Assembly: GCF_014283215.1 (NCBI RefSeq)
Contig: NZ_JACOMF010000013.1
Coordinates: 1 to 64,000 of the forward strand
Source: Siccirubricoccus deserti
GTDB taxonomy: Bacteria; Pseudomonadota; Alphaproteobacteria; Acetobacterales; Acetobacteraceae
DNA length: 64,000 nucleotides
Direction of reading: 5' to 3'
Of the stretch, positions 45,178-52,881 are shown one piece after another. Numbering within the stretch: the stretch's first letter is position 1; every line of letters begins with the position of its first letter. The notes below the pieces were generated by a model. It was given only the letters and a program-made list of their open reading frames with translations. It searched no databases and had not been told where the DNA came from. Position numbers and translations under genes: made by a program.

Positions 45178-45963
45178 ATGCAGATCACACTCAACGGCCG
45201 CGGCGCGCTGATCACCGGCGGCTCCAAGGGCCTTGGCCTTGCCATGGCCAAGACCTTCGCCGCCGCCGGCGGGAATGTCGCCATCGTCGCCCGCGGCGCC
45301 GAATCGCTGGCGGCGGCCGAAGCGGAGGTCCGCGCCGCCGGGTCGGGCGTGAAGGTCGCCGCCATCAGCGCCGACATCGGCACCGCCGAGGGTTGCGCCT
45401 CGGCCTTCGCCACGGCGGAGAAGGCGCTCGGCCAAGTCGATATCCTGATCAACAACGCCGGCACCAGCCAGCGCGGGCCCTTCCTCGAGGTCTCCGACGC
45501 GCTCTGGCAGAACGATCTCGACCTCAAGCTCTTCGCCGCCATCCGGCTTGGGCGGCTGGCCTGGCCGGGCATGCAGGCGCGGCGCTGGGGGCGGATCATC
45601 AATGTGCTCAACATCGGCGCCAAGGCGCCGCCGGGCGAGGGCGCGCCCACCGCGGTGACCCGCGCTGCCGGCATGGCGCTGACCAAGGTGCAGGCGAATG
45701 AGGGCGCGAAGCACAACATCCTCGTGAATGCCCTGCTGGTCGGGCTGATCGACAGCGACCAGCACCGCCGCCGCTACGCCACCAGCAAGAGCAACGAGAG
45801 CTATGAGGAATGGCTGGGGAAACTCGGCGCCTCGCTGCCGATGGGCCGTTACGGCAAGCCGGAGGAATTCGCCGCGACGGCGCTGTTCCTGTGCAGCGAG
45901 GGCGGCGGCTACATCGCCGGCACCGCCATCAACGTGGACGGCGGACGCAGCCCGGTGGTCTGA
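45178..45963 (+). CDS. SDR-fold protein lacking the catalytic triad
   Basis: 261 residues. The Rossmann parts are intact: LITGGSKGLGLAMAKTFAAA, INNAGTSQRGPF and the end YIAGTAINVDGGRSPVV. The active-site stretch departs from the family. Where Ser is expected it reads IINVLNIGAKAPP (Asn), and where YxxxK is expected it reads APTAVTRAAGMALTK (Thr and Arg). It may bind NAD(P) without classical SDR catalysis, or act by another route. The start is ATG 45178; the longer frame from 45028 crosses the tRNA gene and is not real. Confidence 0.85.
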   Translation: MQITLNGRGALITGGSKGLGLAMAKTFAAAGGNVAIVARGAESLAAAEAEVRAAGSGVKVAAISADIGTAEGCASAFATAEKALGQVDILINNAGTSQRGPFLEVSDALWQNDLDLKLFAAIRLGRLAWPGMQARRWGRIINVLNIGAKAPPGEGAPTAVTRAAGMALTKVQANEGAKHNILVNALLVGLIDSDQHRRRYATSKSNESYEEWLGKLGASLPMGRYGKPEEFAATALFLCSEGGGYIAGTAINVDGGRSPVV

Positions 45964-45977
45964 GACTGAGGCCAGGG

Positions 45978-46028
45978 TCTGGGGGGACGCTTATCCCCCC
46001 AGAAAGGGTCCGGGGCTTGGCCCCGGAC
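45978..46028. terminator. Two hairpins between convergent genes
   Basis: Hairpin one: TCTGGGGGG (45978-45986) pairs with CCCCCCAGA (45995-46003) over an eight-base loop. Hairpin two: GTCCGGGGC (46008-46016) pairs with GCCCCGGAC (46020-46028) over TTG. Both stems are perfect. They lie between the ends of the SDR gene (plus) and the repeat lipoprotein gene (minus), a position fit for bidirectional termination. Confidence 0.65.
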
Positions 46029-46032
46029 TTCA

Positions 46033-46386
46033 TCAGCGATGACGCGGATTGGCACCCGAGGTGTTCGACCCGGTCGCTCGGTCGTAGGCCCGCTCCGCCG
46101 CGGTCCCCGGCGGATTGCCCGACCGGCCGTCGGACTGGCTCGGGTAGGCGCCCGAGGTGTTGGTCCCCGCCGCCCGGTCCAGCGCCCGCTCCGCCGCCGT
46201 GCCCGAGGGGTTGCTAGCGGTGCCGTCTGCCGGGGTGCGGGGGCTGTCGGTCGCCCGGTCATAGGCGCGCTGCATGGCGGTGCTCGGCGGGTTGCCGCGG
46301 GTGCCGTCGGGCGGGCCGCCGCAGGCGGCGAGGCCGGTCAGCAGGGTGGCGGCGGCGAGCCCGCGCAGCAGGGGGCTGGACAGCAT
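46033..46386 (-). CDS. Small lipoprotein with three internal repeats
   Basis: 117 residues. The signal LLRGLAAATLLTGLAACGG carries a lipobox LAAC, so Cys should be lipidated and the protein membrane-anchored. The mature part consists of three imperfect units of about 30 residues: GNPPSTAMQRAYDRATD, SNPSGTAAERALDRAAGTNT and GNPPGTAAERAYDRATGSNT, the last two followed by SGA(Y/N)P. I do not recognise a family; the composition suggests a flexible chain. AAGGAG lies eight bases before ATG 46386. Confidence 0.75.
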   Translation of the reverse strand: MLSSPLLRGLAAATLLTGLAACGGPPDGTRGNPPSTAMQRAYDRATDSPRTPADGTASNPSGTAAERALDRAAGTNTSGAYPSQSDGRSGNPPGTAAERAYDRATGSNTSGANPRHR

Positions 46387-46532
46387 GCAGAAACTCCTTC
46401 GTTCATTGCGGACCCGCGTTGCGGCCGGTCGTTCCGCATAAAGCGCCGCGGGCACGAAGGTTCCGCAGCTCTCGCCCCAAGCATGCGGTTCTGCTAACCG
46501 CCAGAAGCACAGCAGCGGACAGCGGGGGCGAC

Positions 46533-47345
46533 ATGGCCGGCACAATGACGGTGGCGATCGGCGGGCTCGGCGCCATCGGCGCGCATCTGGCGCGGGCACT
46601 GGACGCCGGGGTGGAGGGGCTGCGCCTCACCGCCATCGCGGCGCGTGACCAGGAGAAGGCACGCCGCCTCATCGCCGGCTTCCGCAGCACGCCGTTGCTG
46701 GTCGATCTGCGGGGTCTGGCCGAGCACGCCGATATCGTGGTGGAGGCAGCACCTGCCGCGGTATTTGAGCAGATGGCCGAGGCCGCCATCGGCCGCGGCC
46801 GGATCTTCATCCCCAGCAGCGTCGGCGCGCTGCTGCCGCGGATGCATCTGGTGGCGCGGGCGCGCGAGACCGGCGCGCGCATTGTGGTGCCGACCGGCGC
46901 GCTGCTCGGCCTCGACGCGGTGCGCGCCGCCGCCGAGGGCAAGGTCGAGAGCGTCACCATCGAGACGCGCAAGCCGCCGCGCGGGCTGGAAGGCGCGCCC
47001 TATCTGGTCGAGAACAACATCGACCTGCTCGGCATCACCACGCCACGGCTGGTGTTCAAGGGCAATGCCTTCGACGCCGCGCGCGGCTTCCCGGCCAATG
47101 TGAACGTCGCCGCCGCGCTGGCGCTGGCGGGCATCGGTCCGGAGCGGACCATGGTGGAGATCTGGGGCGACCCCGGGGTGAGCCGCAACACCCACACCAT
47201 CCGGGTCGAGGCGGCCGCGGCGCGGCTGACCATGACCATCGAGAACGTGCCGAGCGAGGAGAACCCGCGCACCGGCAAGATCACCCCGCTGTCGATCCTC
47301 GCCTGCCTGCGCGGGCTGACCAGCACGCTGAAGGTCGGCAGCTAG
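46533..47345 (+). CDS. Aspartate dehydrogenase (NadX-like)
   Basis: 270 residues, as in the family. The NAD-binding motif is VAIGGLGAIGAHLARAL. HADIVVEAAPAAVFEQMAEA, SVGALLPRMHLVARARETG, VVPTGALLGLDAV, and VTIETRKPPRGLEGAPYLVE are characteristic of aspartate dehydrogenases. NVNVAAALALAGIGPERT is the conserved C-terminal helix. It oxidises aspartate to iminoaspartate, either for NAD synthesis or amino-acid catabolism; no nadA/nadC is near, so a catabolic role is as likely. The start is ATG 46533. Confidence 0.88.
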   Translation: MAGTMTVAIGGLGAIGAHLARALDAGVEGLRLTAIAARDQEKARRLIAGFRSTPLLVDLRGLAEHADIVVEAAPAAVFEQMAEAAIGRGRIFIPSSVGALLPRMHLVARARETGARIVVPTGALLGLDAVRAAAEGKVESVTIETRKPPRGLEGAPYLVENNIDLLGITTPRLVFKGNAFDAARGFPANVNVAAALALAGIGPERTMVEIWGDPGVSRNTHTIRVEAAAARLTMTIENVPSEENPRTGKITPLSILACLRGLTSTLKVGS

Positions 47346-47450
47346 AACGGTTTCCGTTCGCCCTGGCTCGCGGAAACCGCTCCGGCCTTTTGTTCGGGCG
47401 AGCATAGTACTTCGACCAGGGGGTCTCGCCTGATCGGAGTTTGCTCTAGC
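47346..47450 (+). repeat. Dispersed repeat R2, copy 2
   Basis: It begins right after the aspartate dehydrogenase stop codon and aligns with the minus strand of 4934-5041, including the exact 17-mer CCTGATCGGAGTTTGCT. Its start also has GGTTTCCG...CGGAAACC, an eight-pair stem over 14 bases, that could help end the upstream transcript. Confidence 0.65.
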
Positions 47451-47465
47451 GTCGCAGGGTAGCGG

Positions 47466-48566
47466 GTGCCGCTGCTTCTCCTCGCCTATGTCGCCTTTGT
47501 CGGCCTTGGCCTGCCGGACCCGTTGCCGGGCACGCTCTGGCCGGTGCTGCGCGTCGATTACGGGCTGCCGGCGGCGTGGCTTGGGATGCTGTTGCTGGCG
47601 GCTTCGCTCGGCACCATGGCGGCGAGCATCCTGGCCGGGTGGCTCATCCAACGCCTCGGCCTCGGCGGCGTGCTGGCGGCGAGCGTCGCCGCGACGGCGA
47701 CCGCCGCCCTTGGCTTCGCCCTGGCGCCGCCCTGGCCGGTGTTGGTGGCGCTGGCGCTGCTCGGCGGGCTCGGCGGCGGAGCGGTGGATGCTGCGCTGAA
47801 CGCCTTCGCCGCCGGCCGCTTCGCCCCGCGACACCTGAACTGGATGCATGCCTGCTGGGGCCTCGGCGCCACCCTGGGGCCGGCGGCGGCGACGGCGCTG
47901 CTGGCGGCCGGGGCGTCCTGGCGCGCTGCTTGGCTGGTGGTGGGACTTGTGCTGGCGGCGCTGGCGCTCGCCTTCCTGCTGACCCGCGCCCGCTGGGGCG
48001 CATCATCCGGCCAGGTCTCGGCGCGGCTGCCTGCGCTCGCAGTGCTGCGGCTGCCGGTGGCGCGGCTCCAGATCCTCGCCTTCTTCCTCTACTGCGGCGT
48101 CGAGATCGGCACCGGGCAATGGGTGACGACGGTGATGGTGGAGCACCGCGGCGCCGATCCCGCCAGCGCCGGCGCCATCACCACCCTGTACTGGGCGGCG
48201 CTGGCGCTCGGCCGGGTCGGCATGGGCTTCATCGTCGACCGGCTCGGCGCCGACCGGCTGCTGCGCTGGGTGGCGCCAGCGGTGGTGTTGGGCTCGGCCG
48301 GCTTCGCGGCGGGGGAGGCCTGGGTCTCGCTCGGCCTGCTGGCGGTGGGGCTGTCGCCGCTCTACCCGACCTTGATGGCGCGGACTCCAGCCCGGCTGGG
48401 CGCCGCCGCGGCGACGCATGCGGTGGGCTTCCAGGTAGCGGCGGCAACGCTCGGCGCCGGGCTGCTGCCGGCGCTGCTTGGTCTGGCGCCGCTGGCCTGG
48501 GTACCGGGGCTGCTGCTGGTGATCGCGGTCGGGCTGGCGCTGCTGCTGCGGCGCATCGTCGGCTGA
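47466..48566 (+). CDS. Major facilitator superfamily transporter
   Basis: 366 residues with about eleven or twelve hydrophobic segments. GLPDPLPGTLWPVLRVDYG near the start and GWLIQRLGLGG in the first cytoplasmic loop fit MFS proteins. MHACWGLGATLGPAAATAL resembles the FucP/YbjJ-like subgroup, and GFIVDRLGADR is the mirrored loop in the second half. The start is GTG 47466; the protein has almost no N-terminal tail. The substrate is unknown. Repeat R2 fills most of the gap before it. Confidence 0.82.
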   Translation: MPLLLLAYVAFVGLGLPDPLPGTLWPVLRVDYGLPAAWLGMLLLAASLGTMAASILAGWLIQRLGLGGVLAASVAATATAALGFALAPPWPVLVALALLGGLGGGAVDAALNAFAAGRFAPRHLNWMHACWGLGATLGPAAATALLAAGASWRAAWLVVGLVLAALALAFLLTRARWGASSGQVSARLPALAVLRLPVARLQILAFFLYCGVEIGTGQWVTTVMVEHRGADPASAGAITTLYWAALALGRVGMGFIVDRLGADRLLRWVAPAVVLGSAGFAAGEAWVSLGLLAVGLSPLYPTLMARTPARLGAAAATHAVGFQVAAATLGAGLLPALLGLAPLAWVPGLLLVIAVGLALLLRRIVG

Positions 48567-48782
48567 TACTAGCCGCCGTTGATCGCGACCAATCGACGGT
48601 TTCCCTTGGTCGCGGGCGGTTTACTCCACGAACCTTAGCTACGCGCGACGCGGCGCGGCACCCGTTCGGGCGCTCGGCATGAATGGACAATTATGCCGCT
48701 GGTATTGAGCGTTTTACCGCCACCCCTGGCCAGGGAGAGCGCCACCCGGCATGCTCCGGCGCAATGAACCGAGGGAACCAGG

Positions 48783-49756
48783 ATGTACCCGACCCGCCGC
48801 CTGCTGCTCGCCGCGGGCCTCGGCCTGCCCTCGCTGGCCCGCGCCCAGGCCTTTCCCGAGCGGCCACTGCGGCTGATCGTGCCCTTCGCCGCCGGCACCT
48901 CCTCCGACATCCAGGGGCGGTTGGCGGCGGCGCGGATGGCGGAGAAGCTCGGCCAGCCGGTCATCGTCGAGAACCGCGCCGGCGGCGGCGGCACCGTCGG
49001 CGCCGATGCGGTGGCCAAGGCCCGGCCCGATGGCCACACCCTGCTGCTCGGCAGCAACGGGCCGCTGACGGTGAATCCGGTGCTGCAGTCCCGGCTGCCC
49101 TATGACGTCGAGACCGACCTGGCGCCGGTCGCGCTGCTCAGCCGCAGCCCGCTGACCCTGACGGTGAAGGCCGATAGCCCGCATCGCAGCCTGTCGGAGT
49201 TCATCGCCGCGGCCAAGGCGCGGCCTGGGGAGATCACCATCGGCTCCTCCGGCCAGGGCAGCGCGACGCATTTCCTCATTGAGCAGTTCATGGCGCAGGC
49301 AGGGATCCGGCTGATCCACGTGCCCTACCGCGGCAGCAGCCAGTCGGTGCCGGATCTCATCGCCGGCAATGTCCAGGTGGTCATGGGCGAGATCTCCACC
49401 GTGGTGCCGACCTGGCGCGGCGGGCTGACCCGCATCCTGGCGACCACCGGCCCGACCCGTTCGCCGCTGGCGCCGGACATCCCGACCTTGATCGAACAGG
49501 AGCTGCCGGGGCTGTCCGGTGGTTCCTGGGCGGCGCTGATGACGACTGGCGGGACGCCGGCGGCGGCGATCACCGCGCTGAACGCCGCGGCACTGGCCGC
49601 GCTCGCCGACCCCTCCTACCAGGCGCGGCAGACCGAGGTGGGGCGCAGCTTTCCGAGCCGGCGGTACGCACGCCGGAGGGCCTCGCCACCTGGCTGAGGG
49701 AGGAACGGGCCCGGACCCGCGAGACCGCCACCCGCGCCGGAATCCGGGCCGAATAG
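48783..49756 (+). pseudogene. Bug-family binding protein gene with 3' frameshift
   Basis: It is a standard Bug protein from ATG 48783 (signal RRLLLAAGLGLPSLARAQA), with FPERPLRLIVPFAAGTSSD, LGQPVIVENRAGGGGTVGAD, LIHVPYRGSSQSVPDLIAG and SWAALMTTGGTPAAA. Near 49655, after TEVGRSFP, the frame turns into Arg-rich text and stops at 49697. In the next frame the expected end follows: EPAVRTPEGLATWLREERAR to GIRAE and a stop at 49756. A single-base loss explains this. The C-terminal helix is lost if the sequence is right. Confidence 0.82.
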
Positions 49757-49805
49757 TGCCGGTCGGCGCGGGGCGGCATTGCGCCGCTGCCCGCGCCATA
49801 GGCCG

Positions 49806-50981
49806 CTATCCCCGCCGCGGCAGCAGCTGCTCCGCCAGGGTCGCCCAGTAGCTCGCCCCGACCGGCAGCACCGCATCATTGAAGTCATACTTCGGGTGGT
49901 GGACCTGCGGATCCTGGGGGCCGCGCCCGGCGCCGAGCATGATGTAGCTGCCGGGCCGGGCGTTCAGCATGAAGGCGAAGTCCTCGCCGCCCATGGTCGG
50001 CTTCGGCATCTCCGTCACCTTCGCCGCACCGGCCACTGCCTCAGCCGCGGCCAGCGTCAGCCTGGTGCTCTCCGGCTCATTCACCGTCGCCGGGTAGCCA
50101 CGGTCGAACACCGCCTTCGCCGTGGCGCCGAAGGCGGCGGGGATGCCGGTGGCGAGCGCCAGGAACTTCTCCTCCAACAAGTCGCCGACCTCCGGCTTGA
50201 ACCACCGCGCGGTGCCGCGCAGCGTGACGCTCTGCGGAATGACATTCCAGGTGTCGCCGCCCTGGATGTGGCCGATGGTGATGACGCCGGCCTCCACCGG
50301 CTCCACATTGCGCGCCACCACGGATTGCAGCGCGGTGACCAACTGGGCGGCGATCACCACCGGGTCGTTGCCCTGGTGCGGCATGGCGCCATGCGCGCCC
50401 TTGCCCTCGATGACCACCTCGATCTGCGCCGTTGCCGCCATCACCGGACCTTCGCGCCACCAGAAGCTGCCCTCTGGCGCGCCGGGCCAGTTATGCATCC
50501 CGAACACCCTTTCGACCGGGAAGCGGTCGAACAGGCCTTCCTGCACCATGAGGTTGCCGCCGCCGCCTGCTTCCTCGGCCGGCTGGAAGATCAGGTAGAC
50601 GGTGCCGTCGAAATTACGCGTCTCGGCCAGGTACTTTGCCGCGCCGAGCAGCATGGCGGTGTGCCCGTCATGGCCGCAGGCGTGCATCTTGCCGGGCGTC
50701 CGCGAGGCATAGGGCAGGCCGGTCTGCTCCAGGATCGGCAGCGCATCCATGTCGGCACGCAGGCCGATGGAAGGTCCGGCGCCCTGGCCGCGAATCACCC
50801 CGACGACCCCGGTCCTGGCGATGCCGGTCACCACCTCGTCGACGCCGAACGCGCGCAGCTTCGCGGCAACGATGCCGCTGGTGCGCACCTCCTCGAAGGC
50901 GGTCTCGGGATGGGCATGGAAATCCTGTCGCCAGGCGGTCATCTCGGCGTGGAAATCGGCAATGCGGTTCAGGATCGGCAT
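49806..50981 (-). CDS. M20-family amidohydrolase (hippurate hydrolase-like)
   Basis: 391 residues. FHAHPETAFEEVRTSGIVAA opens the fold. The metal site shows MHACGHDGHTAMLLGAAKYL, FQPAEEAGGGGNLMVQEG, VFGMHNWPGAPEG and TMGGEDFAFMLNARPG, with Cys, His, Glu-Glu, His and a late His in VHHPKYDFND. The GAHGAMPHQGNDPVVIAAQL stretch is the dimerisation lid. The family hydrolyses N-acyl amino acids such as hippurate with Mn/Zn. It probably stands alone; the ATG 50981 has a weak ribosome site. Confidence 0.92.
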   Translation of the reverse strand: MPILNRIADFHAEMTAWRQDFHAHPETAFEEVRTSGIVAAKLRAFGVDEVVTGIARTGVVGVIRGQGAGPSIGLRADMDALPILEQTGLPYASRTPGKMHACGHDGHTAMLLGAAKYLAETRNFDGTVYLIFQPAEEAGGGGNLMVQEGLFDRFPVERVFGMHNWPGAPEGSFWWREGPVMAATAQIEVVIEGKGAHGAMPHQGNDPVVIAAQLVTALQSVVARNVEPVEAGVITIGHIQGGDTWNVIPQSVTLRGTARWFKPEVGDLLEEKFLALATGIPAAFGATAKAVFDRGYPATVNEPESTRLTLAAAEAVAGAAKVTEMPKPTMGGEDFAFMLNARPGSYIMLGAGRGPQDPQVHHPKYDFNDAVLPVGASYWATLAEQLLPRRG

Positions 50982-51354
50982 GGCGGCGGTCCGGATAGGG
51001 TGGTGTTCCTATTCCTCCCCCCAGGGCAGATGGGTGGCAAGCATCTTGGAGGATTGCCGAGGCCGCCTCGGGACATTGCCGGCAACAATTTAGGGAACGC
51101 TGCCCCGCCCCGGGCCATCGAGGACGGGCAACGGTCGAGCCACGCCCTCCACGAAGGGTGATGAATGGGGCCCCGGACGCACGCGTTCGTTTCGAGACAA
51201 GCTGGACCGCACTGCCACACTGCAACCGCTGTGGCGTGGAACGCGGATGCCAGCACGATCATGTGGCGACTGCTGAGCCTTTCGCGTTCCCGTCCAGGCC
51301 AGTACCTGCCCCCCGGCACATGCCTCGGGGGCGCTCAGGACGAGCAGGAGCCGG
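50982..51354. other. Intergenic stretch, no gene seen
   Basis: It is upstream of both the M20 gene (minus) and a small plus-strand gene, so it should carry promoters for each. A hairpin CCCCCCGG...CTCGGGGG lies at about 51309-51332. No credible coding frame was found. Confidence 0.4.
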
Positions 51355-51573
51355 ATGTCGCAACACGTCATCGTCGTGGTCAATCCCCAGCCGGAGCAGC
51401 CGCGCTACTTCCTCGGCTACAGGGATCAGGGCAATGCCAGCGAGTGCCTGTGGACGCCCGAGCCCTGGATGGCGCTCTGGACCGAGGCCGAGGAGGCAAA
51501 GATCGAAGCGCTGCTGCTCGCCGAGCTTTGCCCGAACTATACCGTGATCGCCTGGCCGCTGAGCCTCGTATGA
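51355..51573 (+). CDS. Small acidic hypothetical protein
   Basis: 72 residues, no signal peptide. It opens MSQHVIVVVNPQPEQPRYFL and is rich in Glu and aromatic residues (ECLWTPEPWMALWTEAEEAK). GGAG lies about six bases before ATG 51355, and codon choice fits the neighbours. I do not recognise a family. It could be a small regulatory or phage-derived protein; there is no evidence for either. Confidence 0.5.
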   Translation: MSQHVIVVVNPQPEQPRYFLGYRDQGNASECLWTPEPWMALWTEAEEAKIEALLLAELCPNYTVIAWPLSLV

Positions 51574-51636
51574 CACGCCGCGCCGGCTGCCATGGCGTAG
51601 GGGGCACCCGCGTCAGGTCAGAGCGAAGCTGCCGCG

Positions 51637-51885
51637 TCAGGCATCCTGCCGCTGGCGCGGCTGGTGCGAAACCCGCTGAGCCTCAAGGCTGGCGAGGGCG
51701 CGTTGGCCTTCCCGCCAAGCATCCTCGGCGTGGCTGAACACCCTCTCCGAACACTCGACGATGGTGTCGGAACCATCCATGCGCACCTTCCACCCCCAGA
51801 GCTTGGGTGAACGTGACTGGAGTTCGACCTTGACGTGCCCAAGGAACACGTTCCCGACCTTAGGTACCATTTTGCCACCCAACAT
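51637..51885 (-). CDS. Small hypothetical protein
   Basis: Up to 82 residues. The central part VELQSRSPKLWGWKVRMDGS and the helix RVFSHAEDAWREGQRALASL look like real protein. The true start is unsure: ATG 51885 or ATG 51870 (MVPKVG). Function unknown. It is convergent with the gene at 51355, and its upstream region is richer in A+T than the surroundings, which may mark a promoter or transferred DNA. Confidence 0.5.
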   Translation of the reverse strand: MLGGKMVPKVGNVFLGHVKVELQSRSPKLWGWKVRMDGSDTIVECSERVFSHAEDAWREGQRALASLEAQRVSHQPRQRQDA

Positions 51886-52074
51886 ATAACCCTGGCGTTA
51901 TTAACGCGATTGAGTCTCGTGCAGGAGGCGTAGTCCGATAAAATAAGTGTTAGCCAGAGGTTCCTCAACATTTGCAGCACTGCCGCGGCATCATACGCAT
52001 TTCTGTCGCAATCCCGTCCGTTGCATTGCTACGCTGTAACTCGGGGGATCTGGCTCCGAGGGAGGACAGCAACG

Positions 52075-52338
52075 ATGCATCCAATCATGTTGCATATCCG
52101 GGAACATCTCTGGCTCTGGGTCGCGGGCTTCTCCCTGCTGGGCCTGTGTCTGCTGCTGCTCCGCCTGGCCACTCCGGGTGCCTTCGCCTTCATGATCGTC
52201 GGCGTGGTGATCATGCTGAAGAGTCAGGGCACCGATCTGCTGGCCATCATCACCGAGGATCCGCTCATGCAGGACGAGGAGCCGGCGGACTCCAGCACCG
52301 AGGCGCTGACGGAGCGCGCCAGGGAGCCGGTTCGGTAA
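52075..52338 (+). CDS. Small two-helix membrane protein
   Basis: 87 residues. Two hydrophobic segments (LWLWVAGFSLLGLCLLLLRL and ATPGAFAFMIVGVVIML) are followed by an acidic cytoplasmic or periplasmic tail (DPLMQDEEPADSSTEALTER). The ATG 52075 follows GGGAGGACAGC, a good ribosome site; the longer 52021 frame has none. Family unknown. Confidence 0.6.
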   Translation: MHPIMLHIREHLWLWVAGFSLLGLCLLLLRLATPGAFAFMIVGVVIMLKSQGTDLLAIITEDPLMQDEEPADSSTEALTERAREPVR

Positions 52339-52881
52339 GACAGCGTCCAGCCGTGCCACAGGCGGCCGGAGCCGCACCGCCCTTCATCAAGGGCAAGAAG
52401 CCGCTCATTCGGATGTGGGAGTCCAAAGTTGGATGGCCTCAGGCGCCGCGCACCGAACGATCAGGCGCAAAGGCGCTCACGACGGAGGTGGCATTCGCGG
52501 CGCGCGGTCGAGACGGGTCCGGCCGAGGCTGGTGGCGTGCCGCCAGCTTCGGTCACTGAAGGCCGCGCTGCTCGCCCTGCCACCCGGCTGCAGGATGCGG
52601 TGCTATGCCACGCTGCCGGCGGCGGCCAGCCTCGCGGCGGATCGCTCCGGACCGCCGCTGGCCACCGGCCAATGGGATAACCTCCCGGCGCCGTCGGCCG
52701 GGCTCCGCTGCCTCAGCCGGCTTGCCGCGGCGGCGCCGCTGATGCAGAGGTGTCGGCGTCGAGAGCGGATCGCGGAGGGGCGTGACCTCCCCGGAGCGTC
52801 AATCCGCTCTGCAAACACTGGCCTGCAGCGGATTGCGTTCCGCCATGGACGCAATCCGCTGCAGGCCCCCAAGGAACTGCC
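52339..52881. other. 543-base intergenic stretch holding repeat R3
   Basis: No credible gene is seen. Overlapping Arg-rich frames lack ribosome sites. The last 120 bases contain R3 copy C, which ends 15 bases before the start codon of the ligase gene, so the ligase promoter must lie within or upstream of the repeat. Confidence 0.5.
52762..52866 (+). repeat. Dispersed repeat R3, copy C
   Basis: It starts AGAGCGGATCGCGG, then AGCGTCAATCCGCTCTGCAAACACTGGCCTGCAGCGGATTGCG, and ends GGACGCAATCCGCTGCAGG. The CTGCAGCGGATTGCGT and ACGCAATCCGCTGCAG arms are exact inverted complements of 16 bases and can form a strong stem just before the ligase start. Confidence 0.75.

Noticed and set aside
45028-45963. 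A 311-codon frame starting upstream of the SDR gene
   Set aside because: Its first 50 codons run through the tRNA-His gene; the SDR starts at 45178.
45978-46028. Possible riboswitch or small RNA from paired hairpins
   Set aside because: Position between two convergent 3' ends and simple perfect stems fit termination better.
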